Part shown: positions 12,229-23,882 of the stretch, in pieces | Numbering within the stretch: position 1 is the stretch's first letter | Layout: every line of letters starts with the position of its first letter | Assembly (NCBI GenBank): GCA_964030785.1 | Contig: OZ034971.1 | Location: forward strand, 31,596,304-31,660,303 | Source: Siderastrea siderea | Lineage: Eukaryota; Cnidaria; Anthozoa; Scleractinia; Rhizangiidae | DNA length: 64,000 nt | Direction of reading: 5' to 3' | The notes under the pieces: generated by a model | The model's input: the letters and a program-made list of their open reading frames with translations, nothing else | What the model was told of the DNA's origin: nothing | Database searches by the model: none | Made by a program: the position numbers and the translations under genes

Positions 12229-13853
12229 TCAAGTCGCCGGTTTGTCCTCAAGTTGAAGCCAGGCGCCGCAGTCTTTCCACTTGTGACCCAGAGAGATTGT
12301 CCCAGTCTTGTTGCTTTTAATTACCAAACGCCTGTTGCTACTGGCATTGGTCTCCAGTGTATGATACTCCTCACTTATGACCACGTTATTGCCTTCACTG
12401 TAATTTAGGCTGATTCTCCGAGGCCGGAAAAGGTATTTGCTCTCAAATTGGAAGAATGGACTTGATAATGGCTACAAATGAAAAACAGGACGCTTGGTGA
12501 ATTGGCTTTATTTGGAGGCTCTGATATCATTGCGCTTCCAACCGCTAAATCCCGCGTCGTCCCGTGTTGGAATCCTCGTCTTGATCTCGCTTTGAATGGT
12601 TTTAGTTTATTGGGATCGTGATATTTAAAGTGGTTGATTACTTTTCTTTTGCTACGTGATTGCTGTCAACCAAATTGCTTCATCCCTGCTCGACCCTGAG
12701 TCATAAAGGGGACCCTTATAAACATGGTAAAATAGTTAGCGTGGAGTATATTCCACAAAGACTGAGGATACTTTGCATAATTGTGTGCTGCCCAGAAATA
12801 TAAAAACACCATCTCTCTGTGGAATTTAAGAAAAAATGTTTACACCTACTCTGACAACCAAGTTTCCTTTTTCCACAGCTAGAAATTTGCCTGGCATCGC
12901 AGCAAGGCTTAACGCCCAACCTGAGTCTCGTGTTTTGTTTTGTATAACTTGAAAATCTGTAGAAGGAAGGCAAAGCCGTCAGGTCTCGGTCAAACGAATT
13001 CAGCATTATCCTTTTTTTTTCGGCAATCTCGCTTTGTTCATCAACATTCAAGATCAATCGAAAGACATTGCTTAGAATTAATATCATTCCACAAGATGCA
13101 AAACTCGTTTAACTTGCAAATTCGACAATTTTGAAAGGCCGAGGGAGTTGCAAGAAGGGGTGGTGGGGGTGGGGGTAGGGGGTGACCCATGTTTAAGTAA
13201 GGAGTGTCGCTGTGTAGGGTAACACGCTCAAATTAGGTCCTTGTTTAGGGCAAATGACAAAATACACACTCTCTTGTTTAACACAATTTTGAAAGTGTTT
13301 TAAAGAGCGCCAAACGTCTCCGGATGTAGGATTGCTAAATGTTGTACAAGCCATATTTAACGACAACAGTCGTTCAACCATACCCGGCTCAGCACAAGTT
13401 CAGACCATGTTTAGGTCAGACTCGCCGGGGCTTATAACATAAGATTAGAATTTTCGTGTTTTTGGCAATTCGTTTTCACTCTTAGAGGTAACATTCTCTC
13501 TGACAGCTAGCCCGCGTTTTGAAACCATATTTTTTCCAGCATAGGTACAGAGGTAACTCTAACGATGATTGTTTTAATCAGTTTTAGTCAGTTCTAATCA
13601 AATGATAAATGAATTACTTAATCGATACGAGAACTCAACCACTGTAATTTAGAAAAATGAATATCATCTCACCCGTGCCCTGATCACTAAAATTCCCTGT
13701 AAAGGACAGCCTGGGGGCTTGCAGTGGCTTTCTTTCAAGTTTAAGATATCTACCAGACTTAAACGATTTGATGGCGTACGTCCCTGTTGTTTTCCACCCT
13801 GGAGGGAGTCCGCCGTGAGCTATGGACAGGATGAAGTGTAGGATCACTCCAAG
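12229..13853 (-). CDS. Beta-trefoil-like gene copy 2 (three exons)
   Basis: This is the best reference copy, with exons A 13,673-13,853, B 12,850-12,956 and C 12,229-12,471 (stop TGA at 12,229-12,231). All junctions are GT-AG: TTTACAG/CACGG|GTGAGA for A, CTTCTACAG/AGA|GTAGGT for B, and TTTGTAG for C. Phases 1 and 0 fit exactly, so about 176 residues join without a stop. The product has three similar parts. One contains TYAIKSFKSGRYLKLE, one PGKFLAVEKGNLVVR, and one RRLVIKSNKTGTISLGHKW followed by CGAWLQLE. This threefold pattern suggests a beta-trefoil, which is inference. The hydrophobic start of exon A (LGVILHFILSIAH) could be the end of a signal or anchor segment. Relative to copies 1 and 3, exon A has one extra codon and exon B lacks two, all in frame, which argues for selection on the protein. 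The 5' exon is unknown. Confidence 0.65.
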
Positions 13854-15154
13854 CTGTAAATAAGAAAAAAAACGTTAGTTTCAACTGTAACAATTATCAT
13901 TGTAGATAAATAAATAGGTAAATAAAGAAATAAGTAAATAAATACGAATATGAATAGATTTTCTCAAAATAAAATAAAAAACAATAATACGTTGGGGATT
14001 TTTATCAGACAGTGGCTAGGTATTGCATAGATGGCAGCCCGTGCATGCATCTTGTTGGAAGCTCGATAGATCACGCCTTCTTATTTGCGATTTATAAACC
14101 TTTGGATTACTCGCAAGTCTATCCTTGCAGGAAAGGTTACTCTACAGTTTAGGACCAAGGTATCTTAACGAGTGCTTGCCATAGGTAATGTTTTGCGTTA
14201 AATCTGGGTAGCACAAAATTCGCCCAACGTTTTCAAGTTGCAATTCATTTTCATCCTGACCAGCGTTAGCAAAAGACAAACGGTGGGTTAAATTATATCC
14301 CTCAGTATACGGCAAATAAATAAAAGAAGGAGTTGAACATTAACACAGCATGAACTTGTATGATTTTTGCGAACCTCCTCTTATTGAACTGTCAACAATC
14401 GAATGCTTCAGATAATAAAATAGGATTAAACTTTCATTTTGTTAAGCCGGATAGAGTTAAACGAGATTAAAAACGTCTGGTAATTATACAAATATTGAAA
14501 TCCTCATTGAACCATGCATAGAACGTAAACAACAGGGCACGGGGAACCCATAGCTACTAATTAAAGCTACATTTTTAATACAGTTAGCTTAGGTTAAAAA
14601 GACAAAAAAAAAATCTTGTATTAGCCGGAATCTTCCCTTTCTGGCTTTTAAATGTGAATTGAAAATGATAATTATGATAAGCCCACAGTCACAAGACAGG
14701 TTGAAATTAGCTATAAGTGCGATCATGACCTTTGAACTTAATCAGTCTTGACCATAGATGTGCTTCTTGTTTTTTTGTTTTTTTCTTTTGTTTTTTTTTT
14801 TTTTGTTTTTTTTTTCTGTAGACAAACGACAGGAACTTTCACATATTAGCAACTTTACGACATTGACGAAAATCCTAGCCGGTGAATTAATACGAAATTG
14901 GCATTGGGTAATCAACTTTTTGAAAAAAATAACGAATCACATCTAATTCGCCGTTCTCTGAGAGTAATATTCGACTAATAGGAACCAAGTGGAGGCAGTC
15001 ATATACTAAGTTAACGCGTACGTATGCCAGCAGAAAGATTGGACAGAGCGAACGTTAAGACTACTGCGGGCTTAAATACAGCGAAAGGGATTTTTTATTC
15101 GCAAAAGACTTAACACAGATTTATTCCGCACGGGTTCAAGCGTATTCTTATAAT

Positions 15155-16025
15155 AGCGGAGCCAGCGCGCTAGCGCGTCAGCGGAGCTCCATTGCTAAGG
15201 AAATTTGGTAACCTGTCAAGCCAAAAAATTTTGGTAGTGACGTAATAGTCACGTGACCGTCCGTCCATACATCCGTCCGTCCGTACATCCGTACATCCGT
15301 CCGTCCGCACCACAGGGCTACCAATACACTTCATACACTGGATATAAGCCTGTGCTGAATCCCGTGTGTTTTTGGCGCGAAATCGCATGATGACCCGCGT
15401 TGTAGCAAAACAAGCAAAGACAACAAAAGTCAAAAACAAATTTGTTAATGGAAAAGAAAAGTTCAAGGAACACTCAGTTGTCTTTTTGGTGGAAGGGGAA
15501 AAGTTCAATTTAGGCGAAAGAAATTAGGCGATAAAGTTCAGGCAAAAAGTTCAAATTTCCCTCGTCGGTTCTGTTCAAACTCGGTCGTTACACCGCTTGA
15601 GTTCGCAGCTTTTCGCAGCGGTTTCAACGCCAAATATAGCAGAGCTAGTGCTTTTTGGTTTTTTCTGTCCACAACCATGGTTTTTATGGCGTTTCGAACA
15701 CATTTTGCAGGAAAAACACCAGCATTTTCACGCTGATAGGCAGCTTGTCACGAAGAAAGAAATAAGTATTAAGATTAACTCCAAAATATATCGTTAAACG
15801 CCCATGGCCTAGTGGACTAGTCACCGGCATCTTATGCTGACGAGCCGGGTTCGACACTAAGCGGGAGCAGGTTATTTTTTTTTCTTTGTTTTTTTTTTTA
15901 ATTTAACGACTTCAATGAGAGTATTTTCACAAATTAATAACTGCCAGCAAAAACAAAACAAAAAAACGAAAAAAAACAGACAAAACAAAAAGGGGGGCTC
16001 CGCTTTTAGGCTTAGCTAAATCTAT
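15155..16025. mobile_element. GCGGAGC-ended element with SINE inside, U2
   Basis: An insertion relative to U1, at its position about 3,470. The left end reads GCGGAGCCAGCGCGC and the right end GGGCTCCGCTTTTAGGCT then AAATCTA, so the tips are inverted. Near the left end is a CCGTCCGT/ACATCCGT minisatellite (15,257-15,306). A related element with the same tips is at 37,388-39,407. Family not identified; no coding sequence seen. Confidence 0.55.
15797..15868 (+). repeat. tRNA-like SINE head
   Basis: It has an A-box-like TGGCCTAGTGG and a B-box-like GGTTCGACAC about 35 bases later, in a stretch of tRNA length, followed by T-rich sequence. No good cloverleaf is formed, so it is a tRNA-derived retroposon head rather than a tRNA gene. 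Confidence 0.45.
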
Positions 16026-16043
16026 ATATTATAAAACACACAG

Positions 16044-16115
16044 AGTAATGCCACGGTCAAACGGGTAAGTGCATTGCACTTTGCATGGCAGCTAGTTCGA
16101 ATACTGAATGCACCC
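16044..16115 (+). repeat. Degenerate tRNA-like sequence, U2
   Basis: U2 counterpart of 3,489-3,556, with B-box-like AGTTCGAATACT; more decayed. Confidence 0.3.
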
Positions 16116-16189
16116 AGTTGGGACACTTGTTGCTCTTTTCTGTAATACTGTTTTCTTAATTTGGTGACACGTCTGCAAACTTTTAGCTG

Positions 16190-17489
16190 GGATGTTGCTA
16201 AGACGAGGAATGGGGAATGGGGAATGGGGTTGGGGAATGGGGAATGGGGAATGGGGAATGAGAAATAGTGGTCAGCGGTAATACCTAAAAAATTAAGTTG
16301 GAGTCTGCGCAGTACGGCAAAGAGACGAGGACTGCACGTGGTAAGCGAAAGATGGAAGGTAAGAATGTTTATCGGTCAGTTTTTCCTGAGATTTTGGAAT
16401 TATTGAGTTTCTGTTTATTAAAATTAACCAAAACTATTGAATTGCAGGTAACGAGAGTGACAATAATGTCTAGGATTACGAGGCCATCATTATCGACGGG
16501 TTGGTGTAAAAAGATTCGTATCACTTTGAGTACAGTCGCTTCGAGTGTAACTTACATGTTCTCTGTATTTTGATGATTTAGCGACGAACCAGTGACAGAG
16601 GTTGATTCTATGTTTGAACTGGCGAGAATGAATCCTTGTTTAAGGTACGAAAACGTATAATACGGCTTGACAATTTTAAACGACCGCTGCTTAACTGTTA
16701 GAGCACTTGCCATCGAATTTTGAATTGACTTTAATGGCGTTTATATTTGAGTTACAATCTAGATTCATTTCTGGTTTGCAGAAAGAAGTGATTGAAGTGA
16801 CTGCAATATTAAGCTGTTCTTCAATTAAAAAGAAAATACCCCAGAGAAGAATTTTGGAGAATAGCTCAATATTCTAGTCACTTCACTTGGTTCTTTCTCA
16901 AACCATAAATGAATCTACATTGTAACTCAAATATGAACGCCATTAAATTAAAATCAATTCAAAATTCGATGGTAAGTGTTAAAAATAATTCAGCGCAGTC
17001 AGTTTCAATTTTCAAGGCGTATTCTGCGTTTTCATACCTTAAACAATGATTCATTCTCGCGGCCATTTGCAAACATAGAATTATTTTCTGTCACTGGTTC
17101 GTCACTAAACCGTCAAAATACACAGAACATTTACTCTTGGTTTTGATAATAACACTCGAAGTGACTGTACTCAAAGTGATACGAATCTTTTTACACAAAA
17201 CCTGTCGATAACGTTATAAACCTCGTGATCCTTATCATTATCGTCGCTCACATTACCTGCAAAACAACAGTTTTGGTTAATTTTGATAAACAAACTCAGT
17301 AATTCCAAAACTCGGGAAAAACTGACGGATAAATATTCTTACCTTCCATCTTTCGCTTACCACGTCCAGTCGTCGTCTCCTTGCGTACTGCTCAGACTCC
17401 AACTTATTTTTTTAGATATTACCGCTGACCATTATTTCTCATTCCCATTCCCCATTCCCCATTCTCCATTTCCCGTTTTAGTAACTTCC
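16190..17489. mobile_element. MULE-like foldback element, copy 1
   Basis: About 1,300 bases with long inverted arms. The tips are GGATGTTGCTAAGACG and the reverse complement of CGTTTTAGTAACTTCC, followed inward by repeats of GGGGAAT. It is flanked by a perfect 10-base direct repeat CTTTTAGCTG (16,180-16,189 and 17,490-17,499), and the equivalent U1 sequence has neither the element nor the duplication. The centre is a second palindrome at about 16,780-16,930. A 9-10 base target duplication with long arms points to Mutator-like elements. It has no transposase, so it is non-autonomous. A second copy is at 53,945-55,239. Confidence 0.75.
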
Positions 17490-17499
17490 CTTTTAGCTG

Positions 17500-20400
17500 A
17501 GCTAAATGCTCCTACGTTTTACATCTCATCTGAAAAATTGACGACTTCAAGTTGTTTGTACGTGCTGAGAAAAAAGTTTCCAGCGTTTACCAAAAGGCAA
17601 CGGGAAAATGGAGCAAGTGTATTTTAAAAGATCATCAAGCACTTGCTTTGATGGTAATTTAATTATAACTCTCTCGATTTGACTGAAAGCCCAGGTTGAA
17701 AGATCGTATTTTTTAAAGTATGGAAAGGAGCTTCCCCTAAATTTGAAATGGGAACAAATAATTTCAAAAGTGATGAAAACATTACGGCAAAAGACTGACT
17801 GAAATTCTATCAGAATACCCATTTCTGATCTCTGAGTTGCCCCTCACGAAACCAAATGTGATGAACTGTTATCAACTTCCATCTTTTTAATCCTGCACTT
17901 TATTCCCAAACAGCTTGTTCCTTTTTACTCAACAGAATCTTTTCATCATATTTTATTGGATATTTGATGAGATTTAGCCAAATCTCATGAAACTTAGATC
18001 AGCAAAATTTTGATATTATGTCAGGACACTGGCAAAGTAAAGGGTAGTGCAAAAATTAACCAAATACACAACACTCGAAAGTTGAGACGGTTTCTTAGTA
18101 ATCCTGTATTTTATAATTATAAATACGATATATTTTTTCATGCTTAATACCGGTGAAAATAGTATTATTCTTTCATTTTGTTAGAAAGCTATAAATGTCG
18201 GCGCAACTTACCACTAGTTGATAGGTATCCATGTTTCTAATGTTGTCGGTCCGCGATTTTTAACTTCTGAAGCTACAAGTATTCGATAGGGCTGAATGTC
18301 TTTGTGAAGAGTCTTTTAAAGGCAAAGTTTTCTTTAAATTGTCGAAACTTTACAGGGAGGTTCCCTTTTCATGATTGTAACAGAAGCTTTAAGGTGAAGC
18401 AGTTTTCCTCAAGCAGGGTGTTAAACTGTGCTCAAACGCAACCTTTAATTTTCCTTAAGACATATTTCTGTAGGACACACGGGAGAAATTGGTCTGATCT
18501 CGCAGTTTTGGTGACGTTCTATTTTTGTGCACTAATAGGCTACAAAAATCAAAATTCACGCCGACTTTCCCTGCATTATTCGCAGAGAAAAAGAATCTTT
18601 TGCATACAGCTATTTTAAAAAGCCGTTACGCACATTTCATTGACTTGTTGCGCCGTGTGACGTACTACGATGACAAAAATAACTTTCTTTGTTTATGTTT
18701 AGAGTTCTCCTTCAACATTTTCCTTCAGAAAATTATATAGAGCTATGAAAACAGTTTTTGGGCAATCATAACGTCTGTTTTGTATGGCTTGATTTCTAAT
18801 GTGCTCTGGAATAAATATTTATCATTGAATTAACGCACACGATCAGAGTCGAAGATCTTAATTCAGAATATGTCTCTCTGTGGGCACGGATGTCAAGCCA
18901 GATAAGGATTGCTAATTGTTTTGGCTTAAATGGAAAGTCTTCACGTTTCAGAAGATTTTTTTGGTCGAGGAGATAGAGTATACCTTAAAATAATCGCCAA
19001 AGCGACACCAAAGCCAAATGGTCGCAAAATTGTTACTACAAAAATGTATATTAATACATGGTGAGAATTTGTTCTCACTATTGGATTCGAAACCTCACTT
19101 TTTTTTTCTCAAAAAATCAGAACGGACCAAAAACCTTATTTTGAAATAGTCAGATTCGTAAATTTCTTTTTTGAGGTGTCCTGCGTATTTGGAAGTTTAC
19201 TGAGCTTAGCACGGTTCTAGATGTTAAGTTATTTAACGCTACATAAATGTGACGAGATATGTCAGGTGCATGTGTGTAAAAGAATTTAGAATTTTAGAAT
19301 TTATTCTATTTTATTTGCAAATGTTGATGCTATTCGGACTGACCATTGTGGATCTTAACAGATTGGTGTTCAGAAGACTCAGATAATCATGCATATTCTT
19401 AAATGTTCTTAAAAATTCAATTCGAAACTATAGTAATTTTGCATATGGCACGCCCTTTTACAGGGTTATTTTGGAAACAAAATCCATGTTTATAATGAGT
19501 CAAATATTGCCAACTTCCTGTGATACAACGAGTTGCAAGTGACATAGTAACTGAAACGTTAGGGTAGTAGGCCCGTTATAACTTGGTGTTCAGGGGTGAA
19601 CTAGTTGAATCGGAGATGCCTCATTATGCTCTTTATAATATAAAGCAATTAGAAATAAAAAGAATCGATACTGCGTTAACTGCACTGAAGAAAACTGATT
19701 AACTATTAACAGAAAAGAACGACCATGGACCCTGGGCAACTAATTTTTTCCTCTGTTAGAATCTGCTTTGTTGGAACTTCGTGGTTTTAAGTAACAGATT
19801 AGTAGCAATAAATGTCTCGCCTTCTTTTCTAGGCATCTCAGGTGTATCATGCATTTATGTCGCTGAATAACACTGACGTTTCGATGAAACTGGACTAACA
19901 ACCTGTGTTAGACACTCACCTCATCCGGGGATTGTAATTGACTCCTGGTTGCTTCACTTTAGTGAAAAGATCCCTGAGATGATATGAGGTGTCAGCAGTG
20001 TAACGGTCACGCGTCTTCTGTGTCAGCTTACACCAAAGCCATGGTGCGAGTGAGAAGACTAGCAATATTTCCTCATTTCGAAACCTTTCACAGGAGAAGC
20101 TTTGGAGCGAGACTTTTGTTGCGTAAATGGCCTATCAAACAATAACATTTAATTCCGGCCTTTAGTTTTATTTTATTGCTTTAATACAAATATTTTGCCT
20201 TTAGGACGAACCTGCAGAAGATGTTTTTGTAGTATTTATTTTGGAAAATTCTTGATCGAATATTCGAACGTTCCTGAGTTATTACATTACTGTTGATTTA
20301 AACAGGTATTTCAATGGAGATTTAAAAAAATTATCTTAAGGTCATAACCGGATACGAAACTTAACCATGGCTTCCGGCTGCGAAATAAGCTCACCCCTCT
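17500..20400. other. Non-coding stretch of U2
   Basis: Homologous to U1 4,985-7,600. Several short open frames (for example near 18,304 and 18,525) are not conserved in frame between units. No RNA gene seen. Confidence 0.5.
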
Positions 20401-20625
20401 CACTTTTAGTCGACCGCAGAAGGCTTTATTTGCAATGTAGAACAAAGCGAAAACTTAGCAGTACAGTTTTTCTGTTTCTGGAAAAACCGGAAACAGGCCC
20501 GTTTTGGTGAAAATGAACTGAAAATCCACCCAGAATCTCATCTGAGCAAATAAAAAAACTGCACCGCTAACTTTTCGCTTTGTTCTGGACGCATGAATAA
20601 AGCCTTCTGCGGTCGACTAAAAGTG
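20401..20625. mobile_element. 225 bp MITE with perfect 30 bp inverted ends
   Basis: The left tip CACTTTTAGTCGACCGCAGA is matched exactly, over 30 bases, by the reverse complement at the right tip (20,596-20,625). Relatives are a deleted copy in U1 (7,612-7,664) and a longer copy in U3 (42,833-43,190). No coding capacity; superfamily not clear because no clean target duplication is visible. Confidence 0.7.
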
Positions 20626-21317
20626 GGGGGATTGGCGACACAGATTACAGCGCCATGCTCCGCGACCATTGGTGAAAGTTGGGTCAGGGACCCAATTTAG
20701 GGGGGTAGTGAGGCTTAGCAATAGCTGCACTGTACAAAAGATCTGAAATGGAAAGTCGGACGGCTTGTGAACTGGCCCTTTAGGGCAACTTGACCATCGA
20801 GTCTTCACAGAGCTTTATCTAGCTAAGCTGACACACCGTGGTTGGGTAACCCAAGAAGTGTCGGAGCAGTTCTGACGTCCCCGGGGATCTGCAAGAGAGG
20901 GGTGCGGAGAGTTCCACAGCCAGTCATTTCAAGTGTTCTGTCAGATATATTGTTCTAAAACAACTCAGGTGCACTTGATCTCAATTTTGCTGCTCTATTG
21001 TATTTTAATACAAAGGGATGTATTGTCGCAAAGCATTTTTATTGATTTTTTTGTGGTTTATCAAATTAAAACCTGTTTGTTATGCTGTTAGGCGCAGGAG
21101 GGCCGACCGTAATAGGGATGAACTGAATCAAGAGCAATTTCAATAGTCCTCTTCAAGCCTTTCTTCTCTCTGCAATCCACTATCTGTTGACTTCCTAGCT
21201 TTTAGTCAGTTATGCCACAAAGTTTGAATTTTATTTGTTAGCTTTCCTGGTACATAAAACTGACTGTAACACGTTTTTGTACTCTGCAAAATTTTGACAA
21301 TTGTGGGTAGTTTGGTT

Positions 21318-21348
21318 GTTCTCTTTTTTTTTTTTTTTTTTTTTTTTC
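21318..21348 (+). repeat. Poly-T tract
   Basis: CTC followed by more than 20 T residues; much shorter in U1 at the same place. Confidence 0.8.
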
Positions 21349-21519
21349 TTAACTGCATCTTATACGATTTATTGTAGGCGTTCTTATCTATCAGCACAGA
21401 GGATTAAGCATCGGAGGTAGCTTTTTGCTATCATTAAGTTTAGGTGTACATAAATGGACAAGCCACTTACCATCAAACTTCAGAGTTTGGCCTTGAAACA
21501 TCAAATAGCAAGACCTTTC

Positions 21520-21775
21520 AATTTAGGGCTACCGGTCGTTTGTTTGAGTCTGTGTATTTTCAATGTCCTTACCTTTGGTGTTCCATCACCAAAAATGCCT
21601 CGTGTTTTACGTATCGTCTCGAATCTCTGGAACTTACAATCGCTATTTGCGGTGACAAACTTAGAATCCTTTGCAGTTATTGTGGAACGCTTTGAAGTTT
21701 TTGGGTGTTTCATCGGAGAGTATTACTCTGATCGAAATTCAGCGTGAAATCTCAGTCTTCTCGTTTGTCCTAAGA
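21520..21775 (+). repeat. Dispersed repeat, U2 copy
   Basis: Counterpart of 8,395-8,650; it is broken at its right end by the non-LTR element. Confidence 0.45.
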
Positions 21776-21862
21776 AACATACATACATACATACATACAT
21801 ACATACATACATACATACATACATACATACATACATACATACATACATACATACATACGTAC
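21776..21862 (+). repeat. (ACAT)n tract, 3' tail of non-LTR element
   Basis: About 20 copies of ACAT, ending in a few ACGT variants. On the minus strand, the coding strand of the adjacent retrotransposon, this reads (ATGT)n. It lies exactly where U2 departs from U1, so it is best read as the microsatellite tail of the element. Confidence 0.7.
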
Positions 21863-23882
21863 GTACGTAAAAACGCAAGTAAAAACTATGTTCAAGTAAA
21901 ATAAATAAATGAAAATTAACAACTAAAACTGGTAGATTATAAATTATTAAAATAATTAATACAATTACATTGGAAATTCAATTAATTAAGAAAACTTGAA
22001 AGTTGTTTTCGCTTTATACAATGTTTGAAGTCAGTCTTTTAGTGTCGGTTTCAACTTGAGGTGTGGGTCTAATGAACTCGAATTAGCAGTTCTGAAGTAG
22101 AGGGTTCCTTGTCCAATGGTTGTTCTGTACAGGGGGATGTGTAGCATCTGGGAATTCCTTGTTGTTCGATTAGTTATGCCAGCTCTTTGGATATATTAAG
22201 AGGACAGCCAGTCCGGCGTACACACAGTCATGCATTTAAAGGCCATTATTGCATGACGATGATTTAACTGCTGTCTCACTGGCAGCCACAGCAGGTCTTT
22301 AAGAATAGGGGTGACGAGATCATACTTCTTTGTCCTGCTAATGATACGGCACGCAAAATTCTGCACGGCTTGGATCTTGTTCAGGTTAGACTCGGAGGTG
22401 TTACTCCAGACATTAGAACAATACAATAACTTACTGAAGACTTATAAGAAAAGGTTTCGTTATACAAAAACAAGTAAAAATCAACGCTGGTAAAATCGAA
22501 CGACGTTTAGGTGTCGTCATGACGCCATTTTCAAGTTCAAAAATGATTCAAATAAACTGTCAGGAATAGTAGCTGGACATGACGACACCGACACCGAAAC
22601 GTCGTTCGATTTTACCAACGTTGATTGTTACTGAAGACTAAGGCATTAATTATGATGGTTAGGGTATTTCTGTCAAAAGCATGTTTTACTCGGTTGATCT
22701 GTCCCAAGCGCGCCATGCAACTGGACACTGTCGAAGCAACATGATCGTTATATGTCAGGCTGGAATCGAGAAGAACTCCTAGGTCCTTTGCTGATGCAAC
22801 AGGTGTAATTTCCTTCCCCAGTAAGGTTAGACGAAAATCCTCCACTTTAGTGATCATGGCTCTACTACCAAAGATAACAAATTTAGTTTTACCAGGGTTT
22901 ATAAGGAGTTGGTTTTTAAAGGTCCAGTTACTAATTCTGCATAAATCTTCGTCTAATTTAGTAATGGCATTTGGCTGATCTTGAAAGTTAAAATTTAGCA
23001 ACAGTTTAATTTCATCTACATATCATGGAGTGGAGTTGTGTTATGGGATGCTTGGGAGATCATTGGTGTATATTATTAAAATAGTAGCGGGCCAAGGATG
23101 CTACCTTGGGGTACTTCTCAGGTCACGGTAGTCGATCTGAGGTAGCGTTTTGGATTTTAACGACTTGATAACGTGACTGGAGATAAACACGGAACCACTT
23201 AATGGCAGGAGGTGACAGACCGACATCCTCACAGTAGCTTAGTTATTAGGATTTCATGGTCGATGCAGTCGAAGGCCTTACTCATGCCAAGCAGCACAAT
23301 GGCAGTAAGCTGTTTCTTATCTATAGCCTAAAGGATAGCATCGATTGTTTGTATTATGGAAGTTTCAGTAGAGTTCCACTTCTTATTTCCACACTACTTG
23401 GATGTCAGGCGTTGATTAGCTGTTAAGTAAGATGTTATTAGCTGATCATGGGCAGCTCTCTCTCGCATATTTGTGACAGCACGGGCATTAGCGAAATAGG
23501 TCTGTTGTTATTAGGGATTTCATGGTCGCCGTCCTTCGAAATAGGTATCACTTCCGCAGTTTTCCAAGCAATAGGAAATTGAGACGAATGGAAGGTAGCG
23601 TTAATAATGGATGTGATTGATGGCAGGCAGGCAGTCTTTTATGACACGAAAAGGAATTTTGTCTAATCCAGGGGATTTATTTGACGCCATTGATTTAATG
23701 ATCTTTTGTACTTGGTTGGTATTCACACTAGCGTCGAAAAAGAATTGTTTAGATGTGGGATAATCCCGAGGGACAAATGTACGGTCATGTGCTCCACACT
23801 TGACTTGCTCTGCTAAGGTGCTAATTTTCTCAATTGTATTCTTGCCAATATTTGTGAAGAAAGTACTGTACGTGTTTACGTG
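21863..23882 (-). pseudogene. Decayed non-LTR retrotransposon reverse transcriptase (L2/CR1/Jockey-like)
   Basis: On the minus strand, fragments in order are: ASNKSPGLDKIPFRVIKDCL (start of the RT domain, near 23,640); then, in shifted frames at 23,000-23,330, KAFDCIDHE (motif A), VPQGSILGPLLF (motif B) and a degraded motif C reading YVDEIKL. Next come the palm/thumb part 22,612-23,001 (NQLLINPGKTKFVIFGSR, ASAKDLGVLLDSSL) and the C-terminal part to about 22,196 (LDLL-like LLWLPVRQQLNHRHA). The element is absent from the equivalent site in U1 (near 8,650), and many stops and frameshifts mean it is dead. The 5' end, including any endonuclease, is truncated, as usual for target-primed insertion. 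A 185 bp MITE splits the C-terminal part. Exact clade is not assignable by eye. Confidence 0.85.
22443..22627. mobile_element. 185 bp MITE inside the RT pseudogene
   Basis: It is flanked by a 12-base duplication TTACTGAAGACT (22,431-22,442 and 22,628-22,639). Inside are inverted arms, TCAACGCTGGTAAAATCGAA at 22,481 and its near-exact complement ending at 22,624. Across the gap the RT frame joins smoothly (NALVFSK then LLYCSNVW), which confirms the insertion. Confidence 0.75.

Larger units (their letters stand above)
1..12725. repeat. Segmental duplication unit U1
   Basis: First of three homologous segments. The bases at 1 match those at 12,726 and 28,430 (GGTAAAATAG then AGCGTGG and TATATTCCAC). 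U1 is the least interrupted and serves as reference. Its 2,050-3,220 and 3,650-4,980 stretches are missing from U2, and its part after about 7,690 is missing from U3. Apart from gene copy 1 and the repeats listed separately, 922-12,228 shows no coding exon that is conserved between units. Confidence 0.8.

Noticed and set aside
21671..21904. IHTY-repeat protein
   Set aside because: It is only the translation of the (ACAT)n microsatellite.
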